From assembly GCA_963693315.1 (NCBI GenBank), contig OY856187.1, positions 1,687,159-1,751,158 of the forward strand: DNA of 64,000 nucleotides, given 5' to 3'. The translations under genes and the position numbers were made by a program. The notes under the pieces are model-generated. The model had not been told where the DNA came from and did no database searches. It worked only from the letters and a program-made list of their open reading frames with translations. Shown in pieces: positions 26,401 to 36,649 of the stretch. Each line of letters opens with the position of its first letter. Within the stretch, counting starts at the first letter, position 1. The stretch comes from Diogma glabrata. Taxonomy: Eukaryota; Arthropoda; Insecta; Diptera; Cylindrotomidae.

Positions 26401-28595
26401 TCTTGAAAATCGATTGGGATGATAAATTGCCAGATTACTTTGAAAGTGAATACAGACGGATAAGAAATGAATTTAAATATTTTGAGCAAGTTAAAATGCC
26501 AAGATTTTCAGATCACTACAAGAATGTGCAACTACATGGCTTTGCTGATGCTAGTAAAGATGCTTATTGTGCTGTGATATATAGCAGAGTAACAGATACC
26601 AATGGGGCAATTTCAATCAATCTATTAACGTCTAAAACCAAGGTGGCTCCCATAAAGCAAATTTCACTACCAAGATTGGAACTTTGTGCAGCACTTTTGT
26701 TGTCAAAACTCATGGATAAGGTCAAAGAAACGATTGCTACTTCAGTAAAATGCTATGCCTGGACAGACTCTATGATCGTTTTAGCTTGGTTGTCAACGTA
26801 TCCGGCCAGATGGAAAACTTTTGTGGCGAATAGGACTAGTCAAATATTAGACAAATTTCCAAGGCACCATTGGGGACATGTCAAATCGACAGACAATCCA
26901 GCAGATCATGGTTCTAGGGGAATATATCCACAACAACTCGTAGAATTAAAACAATGGTGGCAAGGTCCTGAATGGCTACATCAACCTGAAGCAGTCTGGC
27001 CAACAACGCAGCCAAACTCCGATTCGAATTCAACTACCGTTGAGTTGGAATCAACTAAAATTAAATTTTCGGCATATCAAACATACATTGAGAATGATTG
27101 GATAAGTGATATTTTTGAAAGAAGATCTAGGCTTCAAAAGGTTTTGCGAATAATAGCATACGTTAAACGGTTTATTGGAAATATAAAACAAAGAGACATC
27201 AGAAAAAGAAAGTACGGTGAATTGAACTCCAATGAGATTGAGAATGCCAGAATTACTTCTATCTTGTGGGTTCAAGCAAGTCAGTTTGGGGAGGAGATTA
27301 ACAATTTGCAACGCAACAAAACAGTCACAAATGGGTCAACACTTTTGTCTCTAGCACCATTTCTTGACTCTAACGGCATACTAAGAGTAGGAGGTCGGCT
27401 GTTCAACGCAGACTGCGAGTTTGACCATAAACACCCGATCATCATGCCATCAAAGCACATTTTTACCGAAAAGGTAATATGGGAGACGCACAACAAAAAC
27501 TTACACGCAGGACCAACAATAACCACCCATTTAATCAGACAAATGTACTGGATTATTAATGGACGTGCAAGAATAAGATCAATTCTTAAAAACTGCGTAA
27601 TGTGTGCTAGATATTCATGTAAGAAAAGCATTCAACTCATGGGAAACTTACCTGCTGAAAGAGTAACGCCAACGCGACCATTCACAAATTGCGGAATAGA
27701 TTTTGCTGGCCCTTTATATTTTGCAACAAAGAAAGGAAGAGGTGGAACAAATCCTGTCAAAGGATATTTATGCATTTTTGTTTGTCTTTCCATAAAGGTT
27801 GTACACATAGAACCAGTAAGTGATCTGACCAGTGAAGCCTTTCTCGCTACATTAAAGAGATTTGTATCAAGAAGAGGAGTACCAAAAAAGATTTATACGG
27901 ATAATGGGTCAAATTTCATTGGGGCAAAGAGGATTTTGAACGAAGCATTTCTATTGATTCAAAATATTAATAACAATTATCTCATTTCAGAATTTCTAAG
28001 TGATAATTGTATAGATTGGCATTTCATTCCACCTTCTTCTCCTCATTTTGGTGGACTTTGGGAATCTACCGTCAAATCAGTGAAGACACATTTATTGAAA
28101 TCTACAAGGAACGTGAATTTGACATTTGAAGAAATGGCTACTCTTCTTTGCCAAATTGAAAATATATTAAATTCCCGTCCACTCTACACAACCTCTTCAG
28201 ATGATAGTTACGAAGTACTTACTCCATCACACTTTTTAATTGGCACTTCAACAGGAACCATTACAGAAAAATCCGTCACAGCACATCCAGATTCGTCTTT
28301 AACCAGATGGCAACGAGTCCAAATCAGAACGCAACTATTTTGGAAAAAATATTATAGGGATTATTTAAACAGTCTTCAACAAAGATGTAAATGGCAGAAA
28401 CCGAAAGAAGATATCAAAGAAGCTGATGTGGTGCTTATAAAAGACGACAATGCTCCGGTATGTAAATGGCCTTTGGGACGAGTTATTCAGATACATCCAG
28501 GTGATGATGGTCTGGTAAGAGTAGTAACAATAAAAACAGCAAGTTCAACATTACAACGGCCAGTAGTGAAGTTGTGTAAACTACCAATTTGTTAA
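23427..28595 (+). CDS. BEL/Pao gag-pol polyprotein, intact
   Basis: 1722 codons; ATG in good context (AAG before ATGG). Domains in order, with approximate residues: an N-terminal coiled region; a gag-like DUF1759-type domain about 123-310 (PRVNIPTFSG, LKGLLKGEA); Cys/His knuckles about 327-393 (CSLCSGDHYLGRC, CFNCLSSSHQSTAC, CRICRRRHH). The aspartic protease follows with LLDSGSQSSF near 458. Reverse transcriptase begins near 748 with VVFDGSC and has catalytic FYVDDLL near 868. RNase H has GFADASKDAY near 1037 and WTDSMIVLAW near 1113. The integrase has an HHCC zinc region about 1334-1392. Its catalytic triad lies in GIDFAGPL (near 1421), YTDNGSNF (near 1489) and HFGGLWES (near 1541). A DUF5641-like C-terminus follows. 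All catalytic motifs are present and nothing breaks the frame. Confidence 0.98.
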   Translation: MAETRAIKRILKGLEASKAKSLTFNSDTRISEIKTYLILLNDDWKEFQGLEKSLKGKFDETNLEMVDKIETIYYEVRQRLVLLEKQREESNINIGSHNMEELVLNQSHFLQEVSSINRRENEVRLPRVNIPTFSGQYSEFPSFRDLFEASIHNNGNISKVHKLQYLKGLLKGEAYAIITHLSVTEANYDEAWDKIKTRYDKPKHVIHTLLKRFIEQPILQSSCPSNIRNLCDISDEVIRGLKVLGEQAEKRDPWLIYIVTSKLDYDSREAWAHETVETDYPTLDQLFRFLNRRSDTLETLNTAYKSKLNHAKRISSLVTQTTISICSLCSGDHYLGRCEEYMKLSTQERKQVAVDKKLCFNCLSSSHQSTACRSRYSCRICRRRHHLTLHPESTTEASQETSAQDSVPNNQKIISNDFETYNAMLSDNVAQFTQQQAILPTASVLVKDKFGKLHKCRALLDSGSQSSFVSEYCAQRLQLERHTANVRITGVTAGSVVSKGKTVIRIGSLYNSDAHIEINALIINQLPSRLPRYNITINDKQIFQKIQLADPEFNKSLPIDILIGADEFFNIIENGQRKFNSIILQKSLFGWIVSGQPQYKGNQNASDCMTLNVQLDLDVDATLRKFWEIEETPEHKHQSPEDVQCEEFFKQSHKRDKDGRYIVRLPFKNTVLKLGNSINTATQRFLALERKLKQNQPIREQYSEQMREYLNMGHMIEIQPTREEIEENKLFYLPHHSVIKETSTTTKVRVVFDGSCKTNTGVSLNDQLMVGPTIQPTLWATLMRFRTNRIAITADIERMYRQVSVASEDLDFQRILWREDPKKQLRHYKLTRVTFGLACSAFLAIRSLHQLAHDDGNKNLQQHVLNDFYVDDLLSGASDVQKAVELKSELINLLQQGGFTLRKWQSNVASLRDEVNNKTTIDLCSDDISSTIILGMHWHTFTDVLTFKVNQERHGQITKRKIISESSRVFDPLGFLSPSIVLLKILFQKLWFLKIDWDDKLPDYFESEYRRIRNEFKYFEQVKMPRFSDHYKNVQLHGFADASKDAYCAVIYSRVTDTNGAISINLLTSKTKVAPIKQISLPRLELCAALLLSKLMDKVKETIATSVKCYAWTDSMIVLAWLSTYPARWKTFVANRTSQILDKFPRHHWGHVKSTDNPADHGSRGIYPQQLVELKQWWQGPEWLHQPEAVWPTTQPNSDSNSTTVELESTKIKFSAYQTYIENDWISDIFERRSRLQKVLRIIAYVKRFIGNIKQRDIRKRKYGELNSNEIENARITSILWVQASQFGEEINNLQRNKTVTNGSTLLSLAPFLDSNGILRVGGRLFNADCEFDHKHPIIMPSKHIFTEKVIWETHNKNLHAGPTITTHLIRQMYWIINGRARIRSILKNCVMCARYSCKKSIQLMGNLPAERVTPTRPFTNCGIDFAGPLYFATKKGRGGTNPVKGYLCIFVCLSIKVVHIEPVSDLTSEAFLATLKRFVSRRGVPKKIYTDNGSNFIGAKRILNEAFLLIQNINNNYLISEFLSDNCIDWHFIPPSSPHFGGLWESTVKSVKTHLLKSTRNVNLTFEEMATLLCQIENILNSRPLYTTSSDDSYEVLTPSHFLIGTSTGTITEKSVTAHPDSSLTRWQRVQIRTQLFWKKYYRDYLNSLQQRCKWQKPKEDIKEADVVLIKDDNAPVCKWPLGRVIQIHPGDDGLVRVVTIKTASSTLQRPVVKLCKLPIC

Positions 28596-28611
28596 CGAAG
28601 AGATCGTTCAC

Positions 28612-28621
28612 AGGAGGGGAG
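28612..28621 (+). promoter_or_regulatory. Polypurine tract
   Basis: AGGAGGGGAG lies two bases before the 3' LTR and is the expected primer for plus-strand DNA synthesis. Confidence 0.85.
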
Positions 28622-28623
28622 TA

Positions 28624-29077
28624 TGTTCAAGATGTTCAACAGTGATACATAGTCAAGAACTCAAAATACAAATTATAAATATAACTAAGCCGCAGCAAAA
28701 ATCAAACTGATTGTTATTGAAGGTTGATGTCATTGAATCCATCTAGTATTCTATGTTTTGCTTATTATTTAAATTAACTTACCAAATTGTAGTACTAAAT
28801 TTAATATTTATTGTAACTTATTTATATTTATTTTATCATAAATGCAAACCTTAAATTTAATATTATAATTAGCAGTAGATGTCTCCTAACTAAATTTCAA
28901 GATTGCTTAATTATATACACTTTCTCTTTACAAAAGAGAATATGTAACGTAAAAAATTATTGTAAGATTATTGTGAAAATTTGCATCTCGTTCATTACAA
29001 AATTGACATTGAACAAAAGCGATTAATAAAAAAAATTAAATAAATTAAAAGGAATTTAATTGAACCAAGATATTACA
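28624..29077 (+). repeat. 3' LTR
   Basis: 454 bp, identical to the 5' LTR except for T at 28923 (C at 22904). Confidence 0.97.
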
Positions 29078-29082
29078 TTAGT

Positions 29083-30604
29083 AATTTGAAGCATAATAAT
29101 ATATTCTATGCACTGAAACGATGTATATATATTTTTGCTTTGGATAAGAAATAATTTCTTTTGTATAAGTAGAATAAGTTTAGTTTGGATTTTCACCATT
29201 TTCACCTAAACATCTATAACATCAGACATCTACGGTGTAAACATTAACAATGATGTATCCCAGATATTATTTAGTTTACGACTTCTAAAAGTAATATTAT
29301 TGCTAAAGTAAAAGTTATAATAAATAAAAAGTCTTACTTTTAGTTTTGTATACATCTTATTTTCATTACATGTATCAATTTTTGTTTGGATTTTCTTTTA
29401 ATTTTCGAATTAAAACGAAGTCGATATAATAAATAAAACATGTATGTTTTTCAATTTAATTATGGGACATTATTTTTATACATACATACTTAAAACTTTA
29501 AAAATATTTCATTCTTTGACACAATTTTAGTTTGCGTACTAAGAACCATGGAGTGCAAAGAGAACCATCTCTTTTTAGATCATTTTCGATGTCTTGTTGA
29601 ATATCCTCACTTGAATAACCATTATACACGAATGAGGTATCGTCTAAAAAGACTGCAATTTTACCTCTAAAAGCAAAAATCGAATTTATCTATAAATGTC
29701 AAGAATAAAATCGGTAAGAATAAATTGTAAAATCAATAAAAAATCGGTATTTTAAAAACAGTGTTTTTTCAAACTGGTGAAAATGGAAATATGCAAAGTG
29801 TATATGATACGAAAATCAACAAAAGAAATAATTTTAATTGTTAAATTAAACTAAAGTAATTATAAAGTTGACTATTACATTTACTCTTCTTGTAAGTGAT
29901 TATTTGTCTTAAAATAAGCTATTTCTTTGTTGTTGCATCAAGATGTTATGTAGTTAAAACGTAATCGCAGCTTTACTTTGACAAGTTAAACGTTTTTATC
30001 GTTAAATTATTATTTAAATTATTTTTGCTCAGTTTGTTTATTCAGTTGTATTGTATTTCAAACTAAAAATAGAATTTTCATTATAGCTTGGTTTCTTATG
30101 AATGAATTTATAACTATTGTTTTCCTATGCTTAATTTTTTTTGTTATAGCAAACCAATGGAAACTACTGTGCACAGTACAAATATGCTGATATAATATTG
30201 ATCTACATATTTCTATAGTATTATATAATAATTCAACGTTACACATTCTAGGACAGTTTTGGGGTCAAATAGATTTTTGCGTATCCTTCTGTACAAAATT
30301 AATCAATTATTCTTTAATATTGTGAAGATTATGGAATACGATAGAATACAATGCAAAAGAACATCGTTCTAGAAAATACTCTTTAGTAAAAGTAGTTCCA
30401 CTATTTCCGAAAAGAATATAAAAACACCGGAATGAAAACAACATGTAATAAGCAAACGGAAATATTTGTTTATTTAATAAGAATAGAAAATAAAAAATAA
30501 AACCATCTAAAGTAGGTAAATAAGTAGTAGGTAAGTAAACAAATTAAAAAAAATAGAAGAATCTCACACATAGGTGTCAACATGTAAAGATCGTATTATT
30601 ATTG
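29083..30604. other. AT-rich stretch without recognisable gene
   Basis: Opens with the right copy of the target duplication, then ordinary AT-rich sequence. The frame at 30058-30246 is short and unremarkable. Confidence 0.4.
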
Positions 30605-30840
30605 GGAATTTTTGAGATCAATTAAACTCAAGTAAGTAAAGAAGTAATTGGATTTTTTCATTTCAAAGGTATGGTTTGAAGTTTCTCAGGAAAAAACTTC
30701 ACTTCACATTTTTCGTGTTTCGAATGAATTCGAACCTTCTTCGTCAAGGCCTGGTTCGAATCCTTAGGCAGACACGTCACACGCTATCAACTACGGCGTT
30801 GAGGCAATGACAATTTCGACAAATTCGACGACATAAATTG
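30605..30840 (-). repeat. SINE-like repeat S, copy 2
   Basis: Minus strand reads GCCGTAGTTGATAGCGTGT, then AAGGATTCGAACC, and farther AAGGTTCGAATTC. These are possible A-box and B-box elements. Matches copy 1 at 22185-22420 in order and spacing. Confidence 0.4.
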
Positions 30841-30934
30841 TCACACATATGTTCTGTGGTAGATTTGATATTTGTTTGTAGCAAAATTGGAAAAAATATA
30901 GTTTTGCTTATATGTAGCTAATTTTTTTTAAATT

Positions 30935-31050
30935 TGTTCGATATCTGTTTGTAATTATTTTGTTTTGTTTAAACTAATCTGATACATTAGGCACACAAAA
31001 CTGTCTGATCTCGAAATCTACCTATATCTAACGGATATACGTGCCACTTG
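30935..31050 (+). repeat. Dispersed repeat family R1, copy 3
   Basis: TTTAAACTAATCTGATACAT, CACACAAAACTGTCTGATC and GAAATCTACCTATATCTAA in the same order as the other copies. Confidence 0.6.
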
Positions 31051-31285
31051 GACTTTTTTATTTGTTGCTATTACAGTTATTTTGTTATTTTTTATAAAAT
31101 ATCTTGTTTGAATTAATAATTCGCTTTCAAAACAAAAAATTTATAAAAAATTTGCATATCAATTTAACATTCAAAAATCATATATACAATTTGGACTTCC
31201 GTTTTAATTTTTGTTAAATTTAATTTCTTTTTTGAATCTTTTATTAGATTTATTCTAGCATGAATATGACAAAAATATAACAATA

Positions 31286-32262
31286 AATTGAGCCGTTTTT
31301 TTTAAAGTGGAGGAAGCCCATTTCACAAAATAAAGTATTTAATGGTAACAATAATCACAATTCTTATAACTCTTTTTATTTATGAACAATTTTAATCTAG
31401 AATACTAGAATTATAAACTTTAGTCTATGATACTAGACTAAAATTGTTTATAAATAAAAAAATTGTGATTATTGGGCCCGATTCAGTAATAGTAGTTTAA
31501 TCAATGAGTGAATAATGAAGTACATAGTTTATTCTCAAGCAAAAGTTTAAAATTCGAGCGAGGCACGAGCGAGTATTTTAATTTACGAGAGAATAAAATT
31601 CATTATTCACGAATCAATTACAATACTTTATTCTCTGACAAAGAATTGTGTATTATAAAAAATAAAAACATTTTCTTCAATTAAAACAATAAATCTTTAT
31701 TGTTTTAATTGATAAATCAAATTTCTTAATAAAAAAACCCTGATGATAAAAAACGCCCTTCTCATACAATCAACCAAGTTCAACTAAACGAAATAACAGA
31801 ATTTAAATTAAAATTTGATTTTTGAACAAAACTTATCAAAGCAATTGTGATTATAATTTGAAAATAATTTTAATGAAATCAAAACAATTTGACCAATTGG
31901 AATCATACCAATTGAATAATGATAATTTTTTTATAGGAAAATTTTCATTAGACAATAGGTTAAGTTCATTAGGCTATAGGTTAGAAAACAATACAATAAT
32001 ACATACTATTATTATCGAAAAAACATACAAATACAGCTGATATAATTAAATGGAAGAGAATAAAATCTTTTATCAAACATTTCTGTTAATCTTTTATTTT
32101 TTGTATGAAATTTTATAACGGGAAAATAAAATTTCATACAAAAAATAAAAGAATAAAAGAAATTTTCGATAAATGATTTTATTGAATCGGGCCCATTGTC
32201 ACTATTAACTAATTTTTTTTGTGAAATCGACTTTTTGCACTTTTAAAAAAAACAGCTCGATT
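31286..32262. mobile_element. Foldback element, split by a second MITE
   Basis: The left arm begins AATTGAGCCGTTTTTTTT and the right end is its near complement (AAAACAGCTCGATT at 32248-32262). If the insertion 31474-32194 and one ATT are removed, the arms pair almost continuously: GGTAACAATAATCACAATT with its complement, and TTTTATTTATGAACAATTTTA with its complement. The original unit is about 250 bp, non-coding. Confidence 0.8.
31474..32194. mobile_element. GGGCCC-ended DNA element (MITE), 721 bp, 3-bp duplication
   Basis: Ends GGGCCCGATTCAGTAA and, inverted, TTATTGAATCGGGCCC. ATT flanks both sides (31471-31473 and 32195-32197). The opposite arm of the host foldback shows the unoccupied site with a single ATT. 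Ends and a 3-bp duplication suggest PIF/Harbinger affinity, though the usual duplication there is TWA. The interior has further palindromes around 32085-32150; the small frame 31822-32040 is not convincing as a gene. Confidence 0.8.
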
Positions 32263-32306
32263 ATTATATATTTCTTATTATTATTACTCGCTCGATTATT
32301 ATTACC

Positions 32307-32974
32307 CGCATGGAGAGATCAGTTTTTATTGTTTTGAAATTTTGTTTATTTTTGATCTACGGGTGTGACAACCCCGCGTACTCCAGTCCCTGCTATTGAC
32401 ATACCAGTTAACGTGAGATATCACATACCACTGGCAATAGCAGTGAGATATCACTAGCCAAGGTGACATCTTAGGGGTGGTGGCGGATGAAATGTATTCA
32501 GTCAACGGTAGCATCCTCAATCTTAGCTGTGAAATAATCCTTGATGACGAGACGCTATTGTTTCCTTGAAGAAACGAGCCTTCATATAACTATGTGTGGG
32601 CTTTGATCTTCAAGAAAAGCGGTGCGTCACAGGATCAAGGAATATGCAACCGGCTGGATTATTGTCAACTACATTTTTGTTTTGTTTCAGCAAATTTTTG
32701 TAAAAATTTGCTATTTACTTTCTAATCTACTTTTATTTTCTCTGTTCTATCATAAAATATTGGCCTATGTCATATTTTGTCAGTGATAGGATTTTTTGTT
32801 TAGTTATCCATTCTTTAACAAAAAATATAAAAAAACAAAAAAAGAAAGATTTACGTCTATCAGCACCTTTGAACGTATGTTGTTGTGGGACCTTGGCCTT
32901 GAAAGGTTTTTATGTGTTATTGTGACACATATTGTAATTCCTACTACACAACACATTTTATTAAAAAAAAAAAA
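32307..32974 (+). repeat. Poly(A) retroposon family P, copy B (full length)
   Basis: Begins CGCATGGAGAGATCAG and ends in a 12-A tail. Conserved internal stem-loop CTGCTATTG...CAATAGCAG enclosing GTGAGATATCAC. No protein-coding frame. The tail suggests target-primed retroposition by a LINE in trans; the class (SINE, or 3' part of an unknown LINE) is open. Confidence 0.8.
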
Positions 32975-34379
32975 TATATTACCACAGTTTTTATTAAAAA
33001 TTAAGAACACTTCATAAAAAGATTTTAATGTTATTTTAAAAGCCCGACACCATTGCCAGATGAAGTTTATTATTCAAATAGAATTATAATTTGTTATTAA
33101 ATTAGACGCATAGAAGAAATTTTGAATAGTTTCTTTTATTTTTTAAGTTAAACTTTTTTATGCGCGTTGTGTGATTTTGTATGGGGAAAATTTTTATATT
33201 CCATCGTCACGCCAAATAAGTTTTAAATATTAAATAAATATTAAAAGAGAGTGAGTTAAATTGTAATCATTTGTTATTTTCTTATTTCTTATTCTTATTC
33301 CCTTGATTTATAATTTGTTTTTTTTTTCTTTTTGATTTTTTTTCGGTTTATAACGTGTGTAAGTGTGGTATAGTAAGTAGAGATTTTGTTGTATTTTTAA
33401 GGAAAATAAAAAAAATTGTTCTTGTCATATTTGATTTGTTTGTTTTTCTTTATACTTTTTAATAAAGAAAACGCAATTGATAGTACCTAAGTTTTGTTAA
33501 AATAACCTAAGTTTTGTTAAAATTAATGATATTACATTATAACTAATTTTACTCTCGTTTTTTTTATTCACTCTAGTTCTCTTCACTCTAGCGATAAAAC
33601 ACGTAGCTATTTCACAGTTTTAAGTTTTCACCTCTGTCGGCAGTCCTCAAGACTGCCGTCTTTTTTTTATTTTTTAAAGCTAACGGTAGCTAATAAAAGA
33701 AGACTCGATAAAAATTATAATTACATATTGCATAATGTTTAAAAAACCAATTGAAATGGTACATTTCACCTGATTTATGCTAATGTCTTCTGTTATGTGA
33801 AAAAACTATAAAATAGAATATCATATTTGTTTAAAAGTTGTTGTATACGCTAAAATTTAATTTTATTTTCTCCTATTGCTCAATATATTTCGTTGTTTAG
33901 GACATCTTTAGGAGTAATGTCGCTTAATTTGATAGAAAAGGTTTTTATATACAAAAATATCATTAATATGTACTAACAATCTCAATTTTTGAAGTGAAAA
34001 CTTCTTTAGGCGTACCACACACAGATTTTTCCGTAGGTAGTAAGTTAGGCCTGATCCGTGACGCTATGAAATGAAAGACTTTATTAAGGCTTAAATTAAA
34101 ATCTATCTATCATTTCTTAACATTTCAAATTGCGTTGTGGGATATCGTGCTCGACTGATGTGCTGTAGGTGATCTACGCAGGTGAAAAAGTCGAAATTTG
34201 AACTTGACCATTTTTGATTTTCCTGAAACTTGGCATATAAGTAGTATGGACAAAATAAAAAATACGACTTATTTTAAAATTTTTTTAAAGTGCAAAGTTT
34301 GAGCATAGGGGGCACCCCAACATGCATGAAAAATGAAAATTCTGCCAATCCGATGTAACTTTGAAATTAAATTTCTCAA
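32975..34379. other. AT-rich stretch; unassigned
   Basis: No gene. A small perfect stem (GGCAGTCCTCAAGACTGCC, about 33638-33656) followed by poly(T) stands out near 33660 but has no assigned role. 34020-34380 is slightly GC-richer and runs into the hairpin. Confidence 0.4.
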
Positions 34380-34382
34380 GAA

Positions 34383-35388
34383 CGGCTATACCGATTTCAT
34401 CAAACTTTTTTTTTTTTGATAGATGAATAATTAGTCGTTTGAAAAAAATTAATTTACTGTTTTTATAATTAGTTTTTAAATAAAAATATTAAAAAAAACT
34501 GTTTTAAAGATGGCGCTAGGGTCAAAGATCAATTGGAATTTAATTAACTTTTTTTTTGAAAATAGTTCTATCCTTACTCTAAAATATATCAAATTTATAA
34601 ACAGGCTAAAATTCTTGTTCTTGAGATATTTAATTTTAAAGATTTTTAGTACGGCTGAAATTCGAATTTTTCTTCATTTTTTCAAACAATTTCCATTAAC
34701 AAAAAATTTTAAAATCAATTAAATTTTAACTTTTTTTATTTTTTAAATATAGTTCTAACCTTCCTTTAAAATATATCAAATTTACATACGTGTTCTTCAG
34801 ATATTTAATTTTAAAGATTTTTAGTTCGATTAAAATTCTAATTGTTCATTATTTTCTCGAACTTCAGTGGTCAAAATTTTTTGATGATAAAAATTGTTTG
34901 AAAAATTAATGAACAATTAGAATTTTAGAATGACTAAAAATCTTTAAAATTAAATATCTCAAGAACACGAATTAATGCCTCTTTGTACATTTGATATATT
35001 TTAAAAGAAGGTTAGAACTATATTTAAAAAATAAAAAAAGTTAAAATTTAATTGATTTTAAAATTTTTTTGTTAATGGAAATTGTTTGAAAAAATGAAGA
35101 AAAATTCGAATTTCAGCCGTACTAAAAATCTTTAAAATTAAATAACTCAAGAACAAGAATTTTAGCCTGTTTGTAAATTTCATATATTTTAGAGTAAAGA
35201 TAGAACTATTTTTAGAAAAAAAATTAATTAAACCCCAATTGATCTTTGACCCTAGCGCCATCTTTAAAACAGTTTTGTTAATATTTTTATTTAAAAACTA
35301 ATTATAAAAACAGTAAATTAATTTTTTTCAAACGACTAATTAATCATCTATCAAACAAAAAAAAAATTTGATGAAATCGGTATAGCCG
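34383..35388. repeat. Long hairpin, about 470-bp arms
   Basis: CGGCTATACC at 34383 pairs with GGTATAGCCG ending 35388, and TGGCGCTAGG at 34511 pairs with CCTAGCGCCA ending 35260. Both sum to 69771, so the arms stay in register over their length. The loop is about 60 bp near 34885. Arm divergence is modest. Matching small frames in both arms (34510-34722 plus, 35058-35261 minus) simply reflect the symmetry. Confidence 0.9.
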
Positions 35389-35699
35389 TCGGTATAGCCG
35401 TATTATTATATGTAATATTATATTAGCCGTAATTTTTATTAAATACCATTGAAATTATTTTTTTTTTATTTATGAATTCATAAAAATAATAAAAAAAGTT
35501 GTTTTAATTCACAGAATTTTGAGTTTTTGTATTGGAAGATGAAAATGCATGTCCTTTTTATGTCACACTCGCAACTGATAGAAATTAATTTTTTAAAAAA
35601 TAAATAAACTATCGTTCAACCTGCAGATTTGTATTAAATGTATATAAAAGTGATCTGCATTGAAATACATAAAAATTAAAACCATTGCTCTAAAATAAA
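35389..35699. other. AT-rich stretch
   Basis: Nothing recognised. Confidence 0.4.
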
Positions 35700-36640
35700 A
35701 CCTTGTAAAATAGCCCTAGATATTAGAATAGGGTTATGTTGTTCGTTTTTTTGTGGAAAAACAGAGGTCGGGATTGTAATAACTTGACCATCTAGCAGAT
35801 CTAATTAGGTTTTCATGTCTTTCGTATCATATACCAGGAACATGTTGTCGATTGGTCCCGTCAGTTAGTTGTATGCCATTGGGATTGTTATTTGAGTAGG
35901 ACCACTGATTGTGATGGCTATTAAGGTCACCAACGTATATTGCTGGGTGGAAAATAATGGTAGAGTATCAGCTGGCCACGCTGTATTTAGGGGCTTGTTT
36001 ACGTTAACAATCTTCGTGTTCGATATATCAACAACAATAAGATGTATATCGTTGTCCGTCTGGTGTAAATGCATTGGTGCAGTTCATGATTTCTGACGTA
36101 ATATACGTGCCAGATCCATATGTTTGATGGTAAATAACACTAATTATACCGCATTTACAGCGACATAGCAAATTAGTAGATAGTATATTAATTTGCATCA
36201 ATTGTCATATTTAATACCAGTTTTCAACGTAGATTGTCATTTGAATCGTAAGTATTTGAATCGTTTGTAATTGAATCGTTTGTAATTGTAGTAAGCCTAA
36301 ATATCAAATTAGTTGCAGGCTTTTAAAATAAAAAGTGTTTACAGCAAGGATTTAAATTACATCTACTAATTTGCTATGTCGCTGTAAATGCGGTATTAGT
36401 TTGTAATTTTTCCTCTAGAGGTAAGTTGCGCTTCATCTGTTGCATGCGTTTCTGCCAGAATTATACCGTTGATATCGAAATAATAACTTTAATACTCTAT
36501 GTAAGTGTTCAGTTTTTGACTTGCTAATGCTTTCAATGTTCAATTGAAAAATACGGACCGAGGGTCCAATATTTTTTGTCTTATGGTGCTGAGAAGTACC
36601 GTTGTTATTGTGATTTTGATTTTGGTTCATGTTCATTTGT
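35700..36640 (-). pseudogene. LINE endonuclease fragment (N-terminal ORF2), interrupted
   Basis: Minus strand. 36640-36433 reads VRIFQLNIESISKSKTEHL, the start of an AP-like endonuclease domain. After the inserted MITE, 36074-35865 gives DIHLIVVDISNTKIVNVNKP, then by a frameshift HPAIYVGDLNSHHNQWSY. GDLNSHHNQW corresponds to the catalytic GDFNSHHTEW motif of this family (Leu replaces Phe). The reverse transcriptase half is missing. Frameshifts, stops and the 249-bp insertion make it a dead fragment. Confidence 0.8.
36147..36395. mobile_element. MITE with 39-bp TIRs and TTA duplication (Harbinger-like)
   Basis: 249 bp; TACCGCATTTACAGCGACAT at 36147 is matched inverted at 36376-36395, and the match continues through AGCAAATTAGTAGAT. 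TTA flanks both sides (36144-36146, 36396-36398), as expected for PIF/Harbinger insertions. It lies inside the LINE endonuclease fragment. Confidence 0.88.
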
Positions 36641-36649
36641 TTGTATCAC

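Larger units (their letters stand above)
22605..29077 (+). mobile_element. Complete BEL/Pao LTR retrotransposon, 6473 bp
   Basis: Two 454-bp LTRs (TG...CA) enclose a tRNA-Tyr primer site, a 368-bp leader, one long gag-pol ORF and a polypurine tract. It is flanked by a 5-bp target duplication. The LTRs differ at one position (22904 C, 28923 T), so insertion is very recent, and the ORF is intact. No envelope gene is present. It sits just downstream of SINE-like copy S1. It is the only element here that looks capable of movement. Confidence 0.97.

Noticed and set aside
25500..27631. Several minus-strand ORFs of 79-116 codons
   Set aside because: Shadows of the BEL/Pao gag-pol frame on the opposite strand.
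33638..33668. GGCAGTC/GACTGCC stem followed by poly(T), resembling a bacterial terminator
   Set aside because: The genome is eukaryotic and no transcript or RNA gene ends here; likely chance or a repeat scrap.
34510..35261. Two similar ~70-residue frames in opposite orientation (MALGSKIN...)
   Set aside because: They are the two arms of the long hairpin; similarity follows from the DNA symmetry, and there is no motif or start context that supports a gene.
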